Below, piece by piece: positions 28,243 to 37,275 of a DNA stretch of 64,000 nucleotides; the first letter of the stretch is position 1, and each line of letters starts with the position of its first letter. Under the pieces are notes generated by a model. That model did no database searches. It was not told the origin of the DNA and was given only the letters and a program-made list of their open reading frames with translations. Source of the stretch: Arachidicoccus terrestris (GTDB lineage Bacteria; Bacteroidota; Bacteroidia; Chitinophagales; Chitinophagaceae). The stretch spans positions 4,774,001 through 4,838,000 of the forward strand of contig NZ_CP083387.1 in NCBI RefSeq assembly GCF_020042345.1. Direction: 5' to 3'. Position numbers and translations under genes: made by a program.

Positions 28243-29136
28243 TTATTTGTTTTTCAGGTCACCGATAGCTTGCAGGTCAATGCCATATGTCTTTTTATAA
28301 AAATCAGTAACCAGATTATATTTTTCGTTGTATAATCCGTTTACATCATAGCTGGCAGACAGCCAGCTATGATGCATGGTGGCCGAGTCGGTGGAAGTGA
28401 TCACGCAGATATATGCCAGCAGGTCTGTTACCCAGTCATATCTGCCATGGCTTTCTGTCGTAAAAAAAACGCCGTATTGATTTTTGTTTGGGTTATCGTT
28501 TCCGAAAGCGCCCATTTTGTTATAATCGGTCAGCTGGCTGAACCCTGGCGGTATGCTTACTATGCCGCTGCCGATGGCTTGCTGCCAGTAAGCCATATTG
28601 AGCCATCCCCGGGCGGAGTCCAGCTGCACACCTGTCAGGTGCTTAAGAGAATCATTTACGAGGCCAAAAGCCAGATAGTTTTTACCGGCAAACGAACTGT
28701 AATGATAAGTGCCCGGCTGCATATTGTTATCTGGGCCGCTGACAGCTTGAATGGTAATACTTGAGGCCAGCAAGATTTTAAAGGGCATGGTCATTTGCAA
28801 GAAAGCTGCCGGGTATGGCTCTAGCAGATTGGTATGCATAAAGCCCAGCGCCAGACTGATGGCAGTCGTGTCTGCAAGCCTTAGCGTCAGGCCATTTTCC
28901 ACTTTGCCGATAATATCATAATTATAGTCTACACTATCATATTTATAAAGGATAAAACTTTTATACTCATTGTAAAAATCAACAATGGCCGCATCAAACG
29001 GGTGGTTCCCCTGTGGAAGGTTATAGAAGTAATCTGTCCCCTCAGCTGAAGGTCTGAGTGGAGATTCCTTTCTGCAGCCATGGATAATTATTACCAGTGC
29101 CAGCATCAAAGCTGTATTTCTTATAAAGGATGCCAT
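28243..29136 (-). CDS. SusD-associated lipoprotein resembling a degenerate zinc metallopeptidase (Mx1-like)
   Basis: About 297 residues from 29136 (MASFIRNTALMLALVIIIHGC). The lipobox Cys places it on an envelope face. It stands directly behind susD, where a putative zinc metallopeptidase (Peptidase_Mx1) is common. Two parts recall that family: FDAAIVDFYNEYKSFILYKYD near the N-terminus and EKYNLVTDFYKKTYGIDLQ at the C-terminus. The HExxH zinc site of the family is absent; the region that should carry it contains no HE-xx-H at all. It may therefore bind rather than cut peptide. The family link is from memory of sequence patterns and is moderate at best. Confidence 0.5.
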   Translation of the reverse strand: MASFIRNTALMLALVIIIHGCRKESPLRPSAEGTDYFYNLPQGNHPFDAAIVDFYNEYKSFILYKYDSVDYNYDIIGKVENGLTLRLADTTAISLALGFMHTNLLEPYPAAFLQMTMPFKILLASSITIQAVSGPDNNMQPGTYHYSSFAGKNYLAFGLVNDSLKHLTGVQLDSARGWLNMAYWQQAIGSGIVSIPPGFSQLTDYNKMGAFGNDNPNKNQYGVFFTTESHGRYDWVTDLLAYICVITSTDSATMHHSWLSASYDVNGLYNEKYNLVTDFYKKTYGIDLQAIGDLKNK

Positions 29137-29200
29137 AATTGCGCTTTTATAATACATTAAAATGATCAGTGCGTTTAACAAATTGCCTTAAATATTGACC

Positions 29201-30763
29201 CTAATGACTTTCCCTGACGGGTGCCGCCGGATTCTGTATCAGGTTTTGATTCATCAAAATAGCCGTCGGCGGTATCTGTAGGGTATATTGAGGATCATGC
29301 GCCTGGAGCGTAAAGGTTCTCTGACTTGTTTTAGTCATACCATAGGTATGCGTAATAGAAGGCATTCCGTAACGCCTCAGATCAAACCATCTGTGTCCCT
29401 CAAAGAAAAATTCACGCCTACGCTCCTGCCGGCAAAATTGTAATAAACTGTCTGCCGGTATCGCCTGCAAAGGCTGAAAATCAGCAGCTGAAAATCTGTT
29501 TTTGCGCAAGGTATTCAGATCTTCCATTGCCTTTTGACCAAAAGAAGCGTCACCTGTCAACAGATACTTTTGAGCGTAAGCCTCGGCTCTGTTGAGATAG
29601 GCCTCAGAGCTACGGAAGGCGCAACCGGTGGTCGTGATAATGGTACCAATGATTTCCCATTTCGCCGGTTGCGACAATATGGAAATCCACTGTTCAAAAA
29701 TAGGCGGTGCTGTTGTAAAATAAATCTGGGCCCTCAGATCAGTGGGCTCAAACTGGCTGACAAGATCTTTCGACATCCCGTATGCGTAGGCAATCTTCAA
29801 CGGATAGGTTTCATTACTGCTGCTATAGGTCCAGATCGTCTCGCGGTTGCCCACGCCGATGATGGGTAGAAAGGCCGGATTACCTGATGGGTCCGTTTTT
29901 CTCGGAAACCAATCGTTTAAATTCATCAGCTGCGGATGATACTGGATCACATAGTCCGCATGACGGATCACAGAATCCCAATCACACATATAGAGGGCTA
30001 CCCGGGAGGCGAGCAGGTGTGCTGCGATATGGTCCACCCGGAAAATATCACCGGTCCTTTTCTCTGCATCCAGCATTTGAAAGGCCTGCTGAAGGTCACT
30101 ATGTACCTGACGATATACCTGCTGAACCGAGTGCCTGCGCGGCATGCTGTCGGAGACATTAGCCGTCAGGATCAATGGGACGCCCGGACTTTTTTCGGGT
30201 GTTGTCGTTGAATCATTATAGGGACGACCATAAAGATTGACAAGCTGAAAATAGTAAAAAGCCCGTAGCGTATATGCCTGTCCCAACAGGTAATCCTTGT
30301 CAGCCCGTGTCCCTTCAGATTCCGGTCCGTATTGCAGGGCGATATTTGTTCCTGTAATCAGTTTATAGTAATTCTTATAGCCGTCAATTGTTATGCCTGA
30401 AGGATCAAAGCCACTGGCTTCCATCCTCTCAAAGAAATCCGGCTGCCAGGCGTATGCAGGCAGGCCCTGTTCATACCCGTCTCCTACATCTCCTTGCGTC
30501 ACAGGAGGATACTCCTGCACATCATCATCCATCAGGCAGATGGCCTGGTGCAGCCTTCCTGTACTCAAAGGGTAGGCCGTACCCATCAGCAGTTCGCTAA
30601 ATGACGTGGTGCTTTTGGGGGTAAAATCACTCTGGCTCCGCTCCTGAAGGAACTTCTTACAGGAGCTCAGCGAGGCAAGCAATAAGACGGTCATCAACAT
30701 CCGCATGCGGCAGTTGCCGGCGGCGGCTGCCCATTTATATTGTTTTATTGTACGATTTGCCAT
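29201..30763 (-). CDS. RagB/SusD-family nutrient-binding lipoprotein
   Basis: About 520 residues from the ATG at 30763; a hydrophobic stretch ends in the lipobox LLASLSSCKKF. The family features are the helical TPR-like N-terminal half (AQAYTLRAFYYFQLVNLYGRPY) and the C-terminal LNRAEAYAQK and RRREFFFEGHRWFDLRRYG blocks. It is the surface lid that captures substrate for the SusC-type channel encoded just upstream, 32 bases away. The substrate cannot be read from sequence; the companion protease and Mx1-like protein hint at peptides rather than glycans. Confidence 0.93.
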   Translation of the reverse strand: MANRTIKQYKWAAAAGNCRMRMLMTVLLLASLSSCKKFLQERSQSDFTPKSTTSFSELLMGTAYPLSTGRLHQAICLMDDDVQEYPPVTQGDVGDGYEQGLPAYAWQPDFFERMEASGFDPSGITIDGYKNYYKLITGTNIALQYGPESEGTRADKDYLLGQAYTLRAFYYFQLVNLYGRPYNDSTTTPEKSPGVPLILTANVSDSMPRRHSVQQVYRQVHSDLQQAFQMLDAEKRTGDIFRVDHIAAHLLASRVALYMCDWDSVIRHADYVIQYHPQLMNLNDWFPRKTDPSGNPAFLPIIGVGNRETIWTYSSSNETYPLKIAYAYGMSKDLVSQFEPTDLRAQIYFTTAPPIFEQWISILSQPAKWEIIGTIITTTGCAFRSSEAYLNRAEAYAQKYLLTGDASFGQKAMEDLNTLRKNRFSAADFQPLQAIPADSLLQFCRQERRREFFFEGHRWFDLRRYGMPSITHTYGMTKTSQRTFTLQAHDPQYTLQIPPTAILMNQNLIQNPAAPVRESH

Positions 30764-30801
30764 AATCAAACGATTACAATTTCTAGGTATAAGTTAACTT
30801 G

Positions 30802-33800
30802 TCAAAAAGTAATACCCATTGTTAAATAATAGGAAGCCGTGGAGGGCATAGATCCAGTGCCGGTTCCGCTGTTTTCGGGGTCCTGCCATAACATGTCCTT
30901 GCTTTTGATGACAAAGGGGTTGTTGACGGTCAAAGCAATATTACCGCTTCTGATCCCCAGGTTTTGTAGACAGACCGTTGGCAGATTGTAACTCAGCATG
31001 ATGGACTGGCAGCGCAGATAACTAGCGTTTGCGACACGGATCGTAGACTGGTCATAGGCATAGTAGCGTGAAATCTGGTTTAACACAGCGTCCCCGCCCG
31101 TAAAGGAAGAATTGGCCTGAGAGCTCGGCGCATAGAATTTAAGATAGCCTACCAGTTCCACCCAATTGGTAAAGGCCGGAATATTCGTGAATTTTTCATC
31201 ACCGGGCTTACGCCACCTGTCCACCAGCTCTCTGGGCAGATTCTGGTCAGGGGCCGGTATACCGGAGCCCACACGCACCTTTGGCAATCCTGCATAAATC
31301 GGATTCAGTCTGTGATAATTACCCAGTGAGAGATAAAAATTAGCGGTCAGGGACAAATTGCCATAGCGGAGCTGCGTCGCGCTGCCCAAAGTAAAGGACG
31401 GATCCAGCCGGCCGCTGTAGGCGAGAAAATCCCGTGGACTGGACAGAGGTGCCTTATCTGCGCCTTTCAAATCATACAGGGGCACCCCATGGTTTCCGTC
31501 CAGTCCCTGAAATCTCCATGAATAAAAAGAACCGATAGGTGTTCCTGGCAGAATGACGGTTCCATTGAGGTAGTCATTATAGGTATATTTCAGGTCAGAT
31601 TCTACCACCTTATTATACACCTGACTATAGACCCATTGCTGTGTCCATTGAAATTGACCTGCCTTTACGGGGATCACTGTCAAAGTCCCATCCCAGCCGC
31701 TGTTGTTCATTTTTCCGTAATTCTGATACATGGAGCTGATTCCGTATTCTAATGGAATATCTTTGGACGCGATCAGGTCTGTGCCTTTCTTGCTGTAAGC
31801 ATCTACAGACAGTGATACCCTGCCCTTTAACAAAGAAATATCGATCCCGACATCCCAGCCGCTTGTCTTTTCCCAGCGCAAGTCCGGATAGGGCAGGCTT
31901 TTGAGGTCAAGTATATACTCGTTAGAAACAGGCGCCAGCGGCTCCCTGGGATAGGAAGCAATCAGATCAGGGCCTACCTCTGTTACAACATTGCCCTGTG
32001 TGCCATAATCTGCCCGAAGGTCCAGCCTGTTGACGGCACTTGTTGAATTAAACCACGGCTCATCGCCTACATGCCACATCAATCCTACAGACCAGTTCGG
32101 TAAAAAACGCTGATTGGAATACTGCCCGAATCGGTTGCTGCCATCGGTACGTATATTGGCATTCAATACATATTTCCGGTTCAACACATAAGAGCCTGTC
32201 GCGATATAACTCAGGGTATTGACCATTGTATTGGTTTGCTGAACCGTATGCATCACATTATTATCTTTTGCGGGATGGGTCGCATAATAAGAGGAGAAAT
32301 AAGTATTTCCCCTGCCTGGATAATAACCCAGTTCCATGGAAGACAATGCATCAGACTTCGTGGACGTAATTTCCTGGATGACCGCCACAGACAACTCATC
32401 ACGATTTCCGAACAGATTTTTATTAAATGTCAGTGTATTGCGCGCGGTATAAGAAGTTGTATGCGTATTTGCAGGATAGGAAATGCCGCCAAAAGGCAAT
32501 GGTGATGAAGATTGTATGACATCTGTAGTTGGATAATCGAGATCATAACCCCTTAATTTGGCAATGTAATAACTGCCGTCTTCCGCGTACTGGAAAGATC
32601 TGTTGCTGCTCAGTGCGCCACTGAATAAGCCTTCATAAGAGAGCCCTGGCATAATCTTATAATTTAAACTGGCCGTTGCCTGAATATTTTGTGTTGAATT
32701 GGTATTACCGGTTTCATTGAGTTCGTTGAATATGGAGAAGTGTAAGGGGGTTGTGATCGGTACGACATAATGATAATCCGGTCCCTGCAGGCCACTGGAA
32801 TAGCTTGCGATATAGGGCGCGTCCTTAGAAATGGCCCTGCTGGTTTTCAGTGCATAGTCATTGGGGTTTACCCCCTGAAAAAAACCATTGGCGTTTCTTA
32901 AAGAGGCATTGATGCTCATCTGGTAATTCAATTTCCTGCTGATTTCTCCTTGTATATTGGCCATAACGGTATAATTCTTAAGATCGTCGCCTTTGAAAGT
33001 GCCATGCATGGCCTGGTAACCCACGGATACATAATAAGTGCTTTTGCCGGCGCCGCCGGAAACGCTGAGGGTATGTCCCTGATTAAACTGGTTTCTGGCC
33101 AAAAGCGACAACCAATCCGTATTCATGGTTTCCAGCTTTGCGACCCCCTGGCTAAACGCAGCCTGCGTTATTTTGCGGTCATATAATTGCCTGAGCAGCC
33201 CTTCGTAAGAATTAGGGAGCGGGTTGAAGCCATAAAACACCCCGTTTTGGATCGCCTCACGCGACACATCTATGCGTTCTTTTGAATTCATCGCATCCAC
33301 TCTGTTATAAGATGGCCGGCCGGTCATGCCCTCCTTCGTATAAAAACTTACAACAGCAGGGCCTGCTTTTCCTTTCTTGGTTTTAACGACGATAACGCCG
33401 TTGGCGGCCTTTACACCGTAAATAGCCGTGGCAGAAGCATCTTTAAGAAAAGTAAGGCTTTCGATGTCGTTTGGGTTAATCCCGGAAATCGCATTGCCGA
33501 CAATATTAAAATTGGCGGTCTGGGCTCCATCGAGTGCCTGGTTGATCTGTAGTGGGGTCAGGTTCACAGGATCTTGTCGCACGACGCCATCCACCACCCA
33601 AATGGGAGAAGCATTTCCGACAATCGTCGAGGTGCCCCTGATTCGAAGCTTTGGTGAACTGGTCGGGCTCCCGGAACTATTGATGGCCATCAGCCCTGGC
33701 ACCTTTCCCTGTATCATCTGATCCAAAGAAGCCGCACCTGCATTCAGGAACTCGTCCGCATCCAGTGTATAAACAGCTCCAACCACCTTACGTTTATCCA

Positions 33801-34506
33801 CCGCTTGATAACCATTAATGACCACATCCTCGATTTCATGTACACTGCTATCCATTTTTAGGACAACGAATTTATTCTGATCGGACTGGCTGACTTTATA
33901 CTGCCGGTCTCTCATGCCTACCATTGACAACTGAATATTACTTTCAGGAACGGCCATTATCTGAAACAACCCGTCAGAGGACGTGGCTGTCATCTGATGG
34001 GAAGAAAGTGCCTGAACCGTAACGCCGCCCAGCGGTTCGCCGCCATGTGTGGTGACCTGTCCTCTCAGTATGAGGGCGACCACCGGAGGTTTATCGCCTT
34101 TTTTTTCTTTATGTGCTTTTGCCGGTTGTTCCTTTTTTTTCTCGTAGATAACAACCCCGCCAAAAGACACCGTGTAGCTGAGTGCTGTTTTGGCCAGGAC
34201 CTGGTCCAGCAGTACACCGAAAGGTACATTGTTTGCATGAACTGTGACAGGTGGTTGTACACGTATCAAACCACTGTTATATGTAAAGCGTATATTTGTT
34301 CTTTCTCTCAGTTCTTTCAGCACCTGGGAGAGCGGTTCATTGGTGGCAGAATAACTGACTGTCTGAGCTAAAAGGAGGCTGTCCTCTTTTTGTTGCGCTT
34401 TTATATGCCCGCAGGCTATCAGAAGGCAACAAAGAACGACTGCTTTAAAAACATACCCCCATCTGTCTCCCCTATTACTAAGGGAAGATAAAATCTGTTT
34501 TTGCAT
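30802..34506 (-). CDS. SusC/RagA-family TonB-dependent outer-membrane transporter with STN domain
   Basis: 1,234 residues. After the signal peptide comes an STN domain (about 45-120, EPLSQVLKELRERTNIRFTY). This is the signalling domain that contacts a FecR protein. A carboxypeptidase-like regulatory domain follows (about 150-225), then the plug (from about 235, with LDQMIQGKVPGLMA and NDIESLTFLKDASATAIYG) and the 22-strand barrel. The STN domain together with FecI/FecR immediately upstream means the receptor probably induces its own operon when loaded. The C-terminus ends in an aromatic residue (MGITF), as expected for an outer-membrane barrel. Confidence 0.95.
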   Translation of the reverse strand: MQKQILSSLSNRGDRWGYVFKAVVLCCLLIACGHIKAQQKEDSLLLAQTVSYSATNEPLSQVLKELRERTNIRFTYNSGLIRVQPPVTVHANNVPFGVLLDQVLAKTALSYTVSFGGVVIYEKKKEQPAKAHKEKKGDKPPVVALILRGQVTTHGGEPLGGVTVQALSSHQMTATSSDGLFQIMAVPESNIQLSMVGMRDRQYKVSQSDQNKFVVLKMDSSVHEIEDVVINGYQAVDKRKVVGAVYTLDADEFLNAGAASLDQMIQGKVPGLMAINSSGSPTSSPKLRIRGTSTIVGNASPIWVVDGVVRQDPVNLTPLQINQALDGAQTANFNIVGNAISGINPNDIESLTFLKDASATAIYGVKAANGVIVVKTKKGKAGPAVVSFYTKEGMTGRPSYNRVDAMNSKERIDVSREAIQNGVFYGFNPLPNSYEGLLRQLYDRKITQAAFSQGVAKLETMNTDWLSLLARNQFNQGHTLSVSGGAGKSTYYVSVGYQAMHGTFKGDDLKNYTVMANIQGEISRKLNYQMSINASLRNANGFFQGVNPNDYALKTSRAISKDAPYIASYSSGLQGPDYHYVVPITTPLHFSIFNELNETGNTNSTQNIQATASLNYKIMPGLSYEGLFSGALSSNRSFQYAEDGSYYIAKLRGYDLDYPTTDVIQSSSPLPFGGISYPANTHTTSYTARNTLTFNKNLFGNRDELSVAVIQEITSTKSDALSSMELGYYPGRGNTYFSSYYATHPAKDNNVMHTVQQTNTMVNTLSYIATGSYVLNRKYVLNANIRTDGSNRFGQYSNQRFLPNWSVGLMWHVGDEPWFNSTSAVNRLDLRADYGTQGNVVTEVGPDLIASYPREPLAPVSNEYILDLKSLPYPDLRWEKTSGWDVGIDISLLKGRVSLSVDAYSKKGTDLIASKDIPLEYGISSMYQNYGKMNNSGWDGTLTVIPVKAGQFQWTQQWVYSQVYNKVVESDLKYTYNDYLNGTVILPGTPIGSFYSWRFQGLDGNHGVPLYDLKGADKAPLSSPRDFLAYSGRLDPSFTLGSATQLRYGNLSLTANFYLSLGNYHRLNPIYAGLPKVRVGSGIPAPDQNLPRELVDRWRKPGDEKFTNIPAFTNWVELVGYLKFYAPSSQANSSFTGGDAVLNQISRYYAYDQSTIRVANASYLRCQSIMLSYNLPTVCLQNLGIRSGNIALTVNNPFVIKSKDMLWQDPENSGTGTGSMPSTASYYLTMGITF

Positions 34507-34574
34507 ATTAATTTAAAAATTATATTAGAAATGCACGGGTGTTAGACAAAAAACATATCATAAGCGTTCACGCT

Positions 34575-35684
34575 TTATTGTGGCTTGTTTATAATCACTT
34601 CTTTATCATTTATTTTAAAATCAATATCCGTCCCTGTCTTTCTTATCAGTTGCAGCACTTCACGAATGGATGCTGGTTTACGCATATCCAGCGTTAATCT
34701 GATGTCTTTTAAAGAAGGGTCTGAGAATTTAAAATCATAGTCATAAACGCGTCCCAGTATACGGACGATATCAGTCAGGGAGGCATCATCAAAAAACAAA
34801 TCCCCTTGATACCATGCTGTGTATAGTCGGACATCAACCTCGTGTCGGCTAAGGTCGCCGCCTTTACTGTAAACGGATTGTTCACCTGGCGACAGCACTA
34901 CCGATTGATCGCCTTCCGTTACCTGTACCTTGCCCCGGACCAGGGTGGTTGTTTGCGTATCGCCGAATGTATTCACGTTAAATGCAGTCCCCAGCACCTT
35001 CATGGTGACAGGCCCGCTATGGACAATAAAAGGATGCTTCGGATCGTGCCTGATGTCAAAAAAGGCTTCCCCTTGCACATAGACCTCCCTGAACTTACCT
35101 GTAAAAGTTTCAGGAAACACAATGGTTGAGGCTGCATTGAGTGCTACCTTTGTACCGTCCTGTAATTGAATGGTATACGTTTTTCCTCTTGGCACCACCA
35201 GCGTATCTGAAACCACGGTAGCCTGGGAGGTTGTTGCACCGGACTGGTAAACCGCAGTCGTGGCACCCGACAAAATCTTTGCTCCCGTGCCCTGTATCGT
35301 TTGGTCTTTATCCCCTAACGAAAACACAGTCCCGTTAGACCTTCTGAGCATGATGTCTTTACGCTGGACGACCCTGGACTGATCGGTTTCTTTATGCTGA
35401 CTCATGAGCCACCAAACGCCTAACCCGGCCATCACCAGTACTGAGGCGGCGGCTAACCAGCGGCCCATATACTTCGTTTTGCTACGACGATGCGCCAATG
35501 CCTGGGTAAAACGCTGCCAGCCTATATCTGACGGAAATTTGGCTTTGATCAGCTCCGCACGCATCTCTTTGGCCATGCTTAGCATGTCCTGTTCCTCCTT
35601 ACTTAGGCTTTCGGGATCGCTTTCGTTATGCTCTAAAATGTCTAACAATTTTTCCCAATCTATATGATGATCATTAACGTTCAT
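34575..35684 (-). CDS. FecR-family anti-sigma factor
   Basis: 369 residues. A cytoplasmic N-terminal helical part (about 1-85) binds the sigma factor. One membrane helix near 90-108 (LAAASVLVMAGLGVWWLM) is followed by the periplasmic FecR domain with VPRGKTYTIQLQDGTKVALNA and GEAFFDI. The DUF4974 C-terminal domain (DASLTDIVRILGRVYDYDFKF) closes the protein. It receives the signal from the STN domain of the SusC protein. It lies 30 bases after the sigma gene and 68 before the receptor gene. Confidence 0.95.
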   Translation of the reverse strand: MNVNDHHIDWEKLLDILEHNESDPESLSKEEQDMLSMAKEMRAELIKAKFPSDIGWQRFTQALAHRRSKTKYMGRWLAAASVLVMAGLGVWWLMSQHKETDQSRVVQRKDIMLRRSNGTVFSLGDKDQTIQGTGAKILSGATTAVYQSGATTSQATVVSDTLVVPRGKTYTIQLQDGTKVALNAASTIVFPETFTGKFREVYVQGEAFFDIRHDPKHPFIVHSGPVTMKVLGTAFNVNTFGDTQTTTLVRGKVQVTEGDQSVVLSPGEQSVYSKGGDLSRHEVDVRLYTAWYQGDLFFDDASLTDIVRILGRVYDYDFKFSDPSLKDIRLTLDMRKPASIREVLQLIRKTGTDIDFKINDKEVIINKPQ

Positions 35685-35714
35685 GATAACTGTTATTATT
35701 AAGGCAACAGCCTG

Positions 35715-36284
35715 TCAAAAATGAGTGAAGAACAAACAAAGATTCACAGAAATAAATAATAGGGCAACATTGACAATGCCTTTACATTCAGTTCTTAAAT
35801 ACTGAAAAGCCAATCTGATCTGCGTCTTAACGGTATTGATGGATATCCCCAGCCTGGCCGCGATTTCCTGGTATTTCAGACCGTCGATATTGCTGAGTAA
35901 AAAAATCTTTTTTCGTTGTGCGGGCAGCTTTGAAATGGCCTCCCACAATGCGTTATTTTGAGGCTCATTACCCGTCAACTCTTCACTGAACAAGAAGTTA
36001 CAGCGTTTTTCCAGCTCTTGCAGCACTTCCAGCTGAACGCGGTTGACCTTTTTCAAATAATTAAGCGATGCATTGCGAATAGACCTGACGGCATAGCTTT
36101 TAAAGTTATGGGTGATCTGCAGGGTATCTTTCTTAGCCCAGCAATACAGGAAAAAGTCCTGAACGATGTCCATCGCAGCATTTTCATCTCCAGTCATATA
36201 ATACCCCACCGCACACAAATGACTATAGTGCACCTTAAATAATTGCTCAAAAGCATCATTGGTAGATAACTCCAGTTTCGACAT
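35715..36284 (-). CDS. FecI-type ECF RNA polymerase sigma factor
   Basis: 189 residues. Region 2 lies at about 15-80 (FEQLFKVHYSHLCAVGYYMTG, AMDIVQDFF) and region 4 at about 120-170 (ISKLPAQRKKIFLLSNIDG, YQEIAARLGISINTVKTQI helix-turn-helix). It ends in a hydrophobic tail (VALLFISVNLCLFF) that is unusual for a soluble sigma factor and could touch the membrane. It is the first gene of the FecI-FecR-SusC-SusD locus and should drive transcription of the receptor genes. Confidence 0.94.
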   Translation of the reverse strand: MSKLELSTNDAFEQLFKVHYSHLCAVGYYMTGDENAAMDIVQDFFLYCWAKKDTLQITHNFKSYAVRSIRNASLNYLKKVNRVQLEVLQELEKRCNFLFSEELTGNEPQNNALWEAISKLPAQRKKIFLLSNIDGLKYQEIAARLGISINTVKTQIRLAFQYLRTECKGIVNVALLFISVNLCLFFTHF

Positions 36285-36690
36285 ATTAACACACTTGAAC
36301 TTTTCAAAATTGAATAACCCGTCCTAAATAAAAAAGATCCAAACGACTGCCGCCTTCCCCGATCTAAGGGTAAAACACTGACCATTGTAATTTACCCTTA
36401 TTTAAAAACCGACCTGCCCGTCCAAGTCACAAAGAGCAACAACACATGCCTCCTGTATGATGCGGCCCCGGAAACAAGAGAAGTTGCCGACACCATAAGC
36501 TCCAATCCACTTTTGCATAATATAATTCTACAATATATAACTTATTTAATAATTATTAAATATCTTCTCTTTGGAAATTTATAGGCCATAATATCATTCA
36601 TTTAAAATGAAGCTATGATGACTTATCTTTTAATAATTATTTCACGAGAATATTGTCTCTTTTGTACTAGACATTCTTAAAGGTAAAAAG
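36285..36690. other. Intergenic region upstream of the sigma gene
   Basis: About 400 bases, AT-rich from 36530 on. It should contain the promoter of the sigma gene on the minus strand. No conserved RNA or ORF is recognisable, and the right side runs into a receptor pseudogene. Confidence 0.35.
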
Positions 36691-36699
36691 GGTGAAGCC

Positions 36700-37031
36700 A
36701 GGCGCATCTTTTTTTCAAAGTCTTTACCGGGCTTTACAGGTAAGCTTCTGAAAGGGGACACATTCCAAGCCACTCCTCTATCTTTATAAGTGGTTTCCAA
36801 TCCGGCCTGACCTTGTCTTTGACCGGAATTGAATAATAACTGATGGTAGACGATAGCTTGCCGTCCGCCAATTCCAGTTATACCGGGCTGAGCGGAACGG
36901 TATTTTATGCCCTGCCTAAAGTCCGTTTTGCTATCGGGTTAGACAACCTGACCAACAAACGGTATTGGGATGTATACGGCACCCCGCAGCTACCACGGCG
37001 GCTGAAAGCCTCCATGATCTTCCGGTTCTAG
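36700..37031 (+). pseudogene. Remnant of a TonB-dependent receptor, 3' end
   Basis: The last 62 codons (from 36843) read as the end of a receptor barrel: SSYTGLSGTVFYALPKVRFA, GLDNLTNKRYWDVYG, PRRLKASMIFRF and stop. Just upstream the same type of sequence continues only with stop codons (TAA TAA at about 36834) and frame changes. One frame gives FTGKLLKGDTFQATP, a typical late-barrel stretch. The plug and most of the barrel are gone. It resembles siderophore receptors rather than SusC proteins. The left boundary is approximate. Confidence 0.75.
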
Positions 37032-37275
37032 ATAAAGCAGCAACCCTTCGGTGCGACGGTTGTTTATGCTCCGCAGTTAAGGGATTAAAAGACAGGGCGT
37101 CATTTCCATGATGTGCGCTGTTTTTTTTGCAAAGATGGCAATGACGGTCACCCGTTTTACAAAAAAATTCCCGATTGCGTAATAGAAATTCCCGATTTAT
37201 TAATCGGCAGTTGCCCCAGAGCAAGATATTTGCGGGGCAAACTGGACGACTAAATATTTTTATCTAAAAGTTCCC

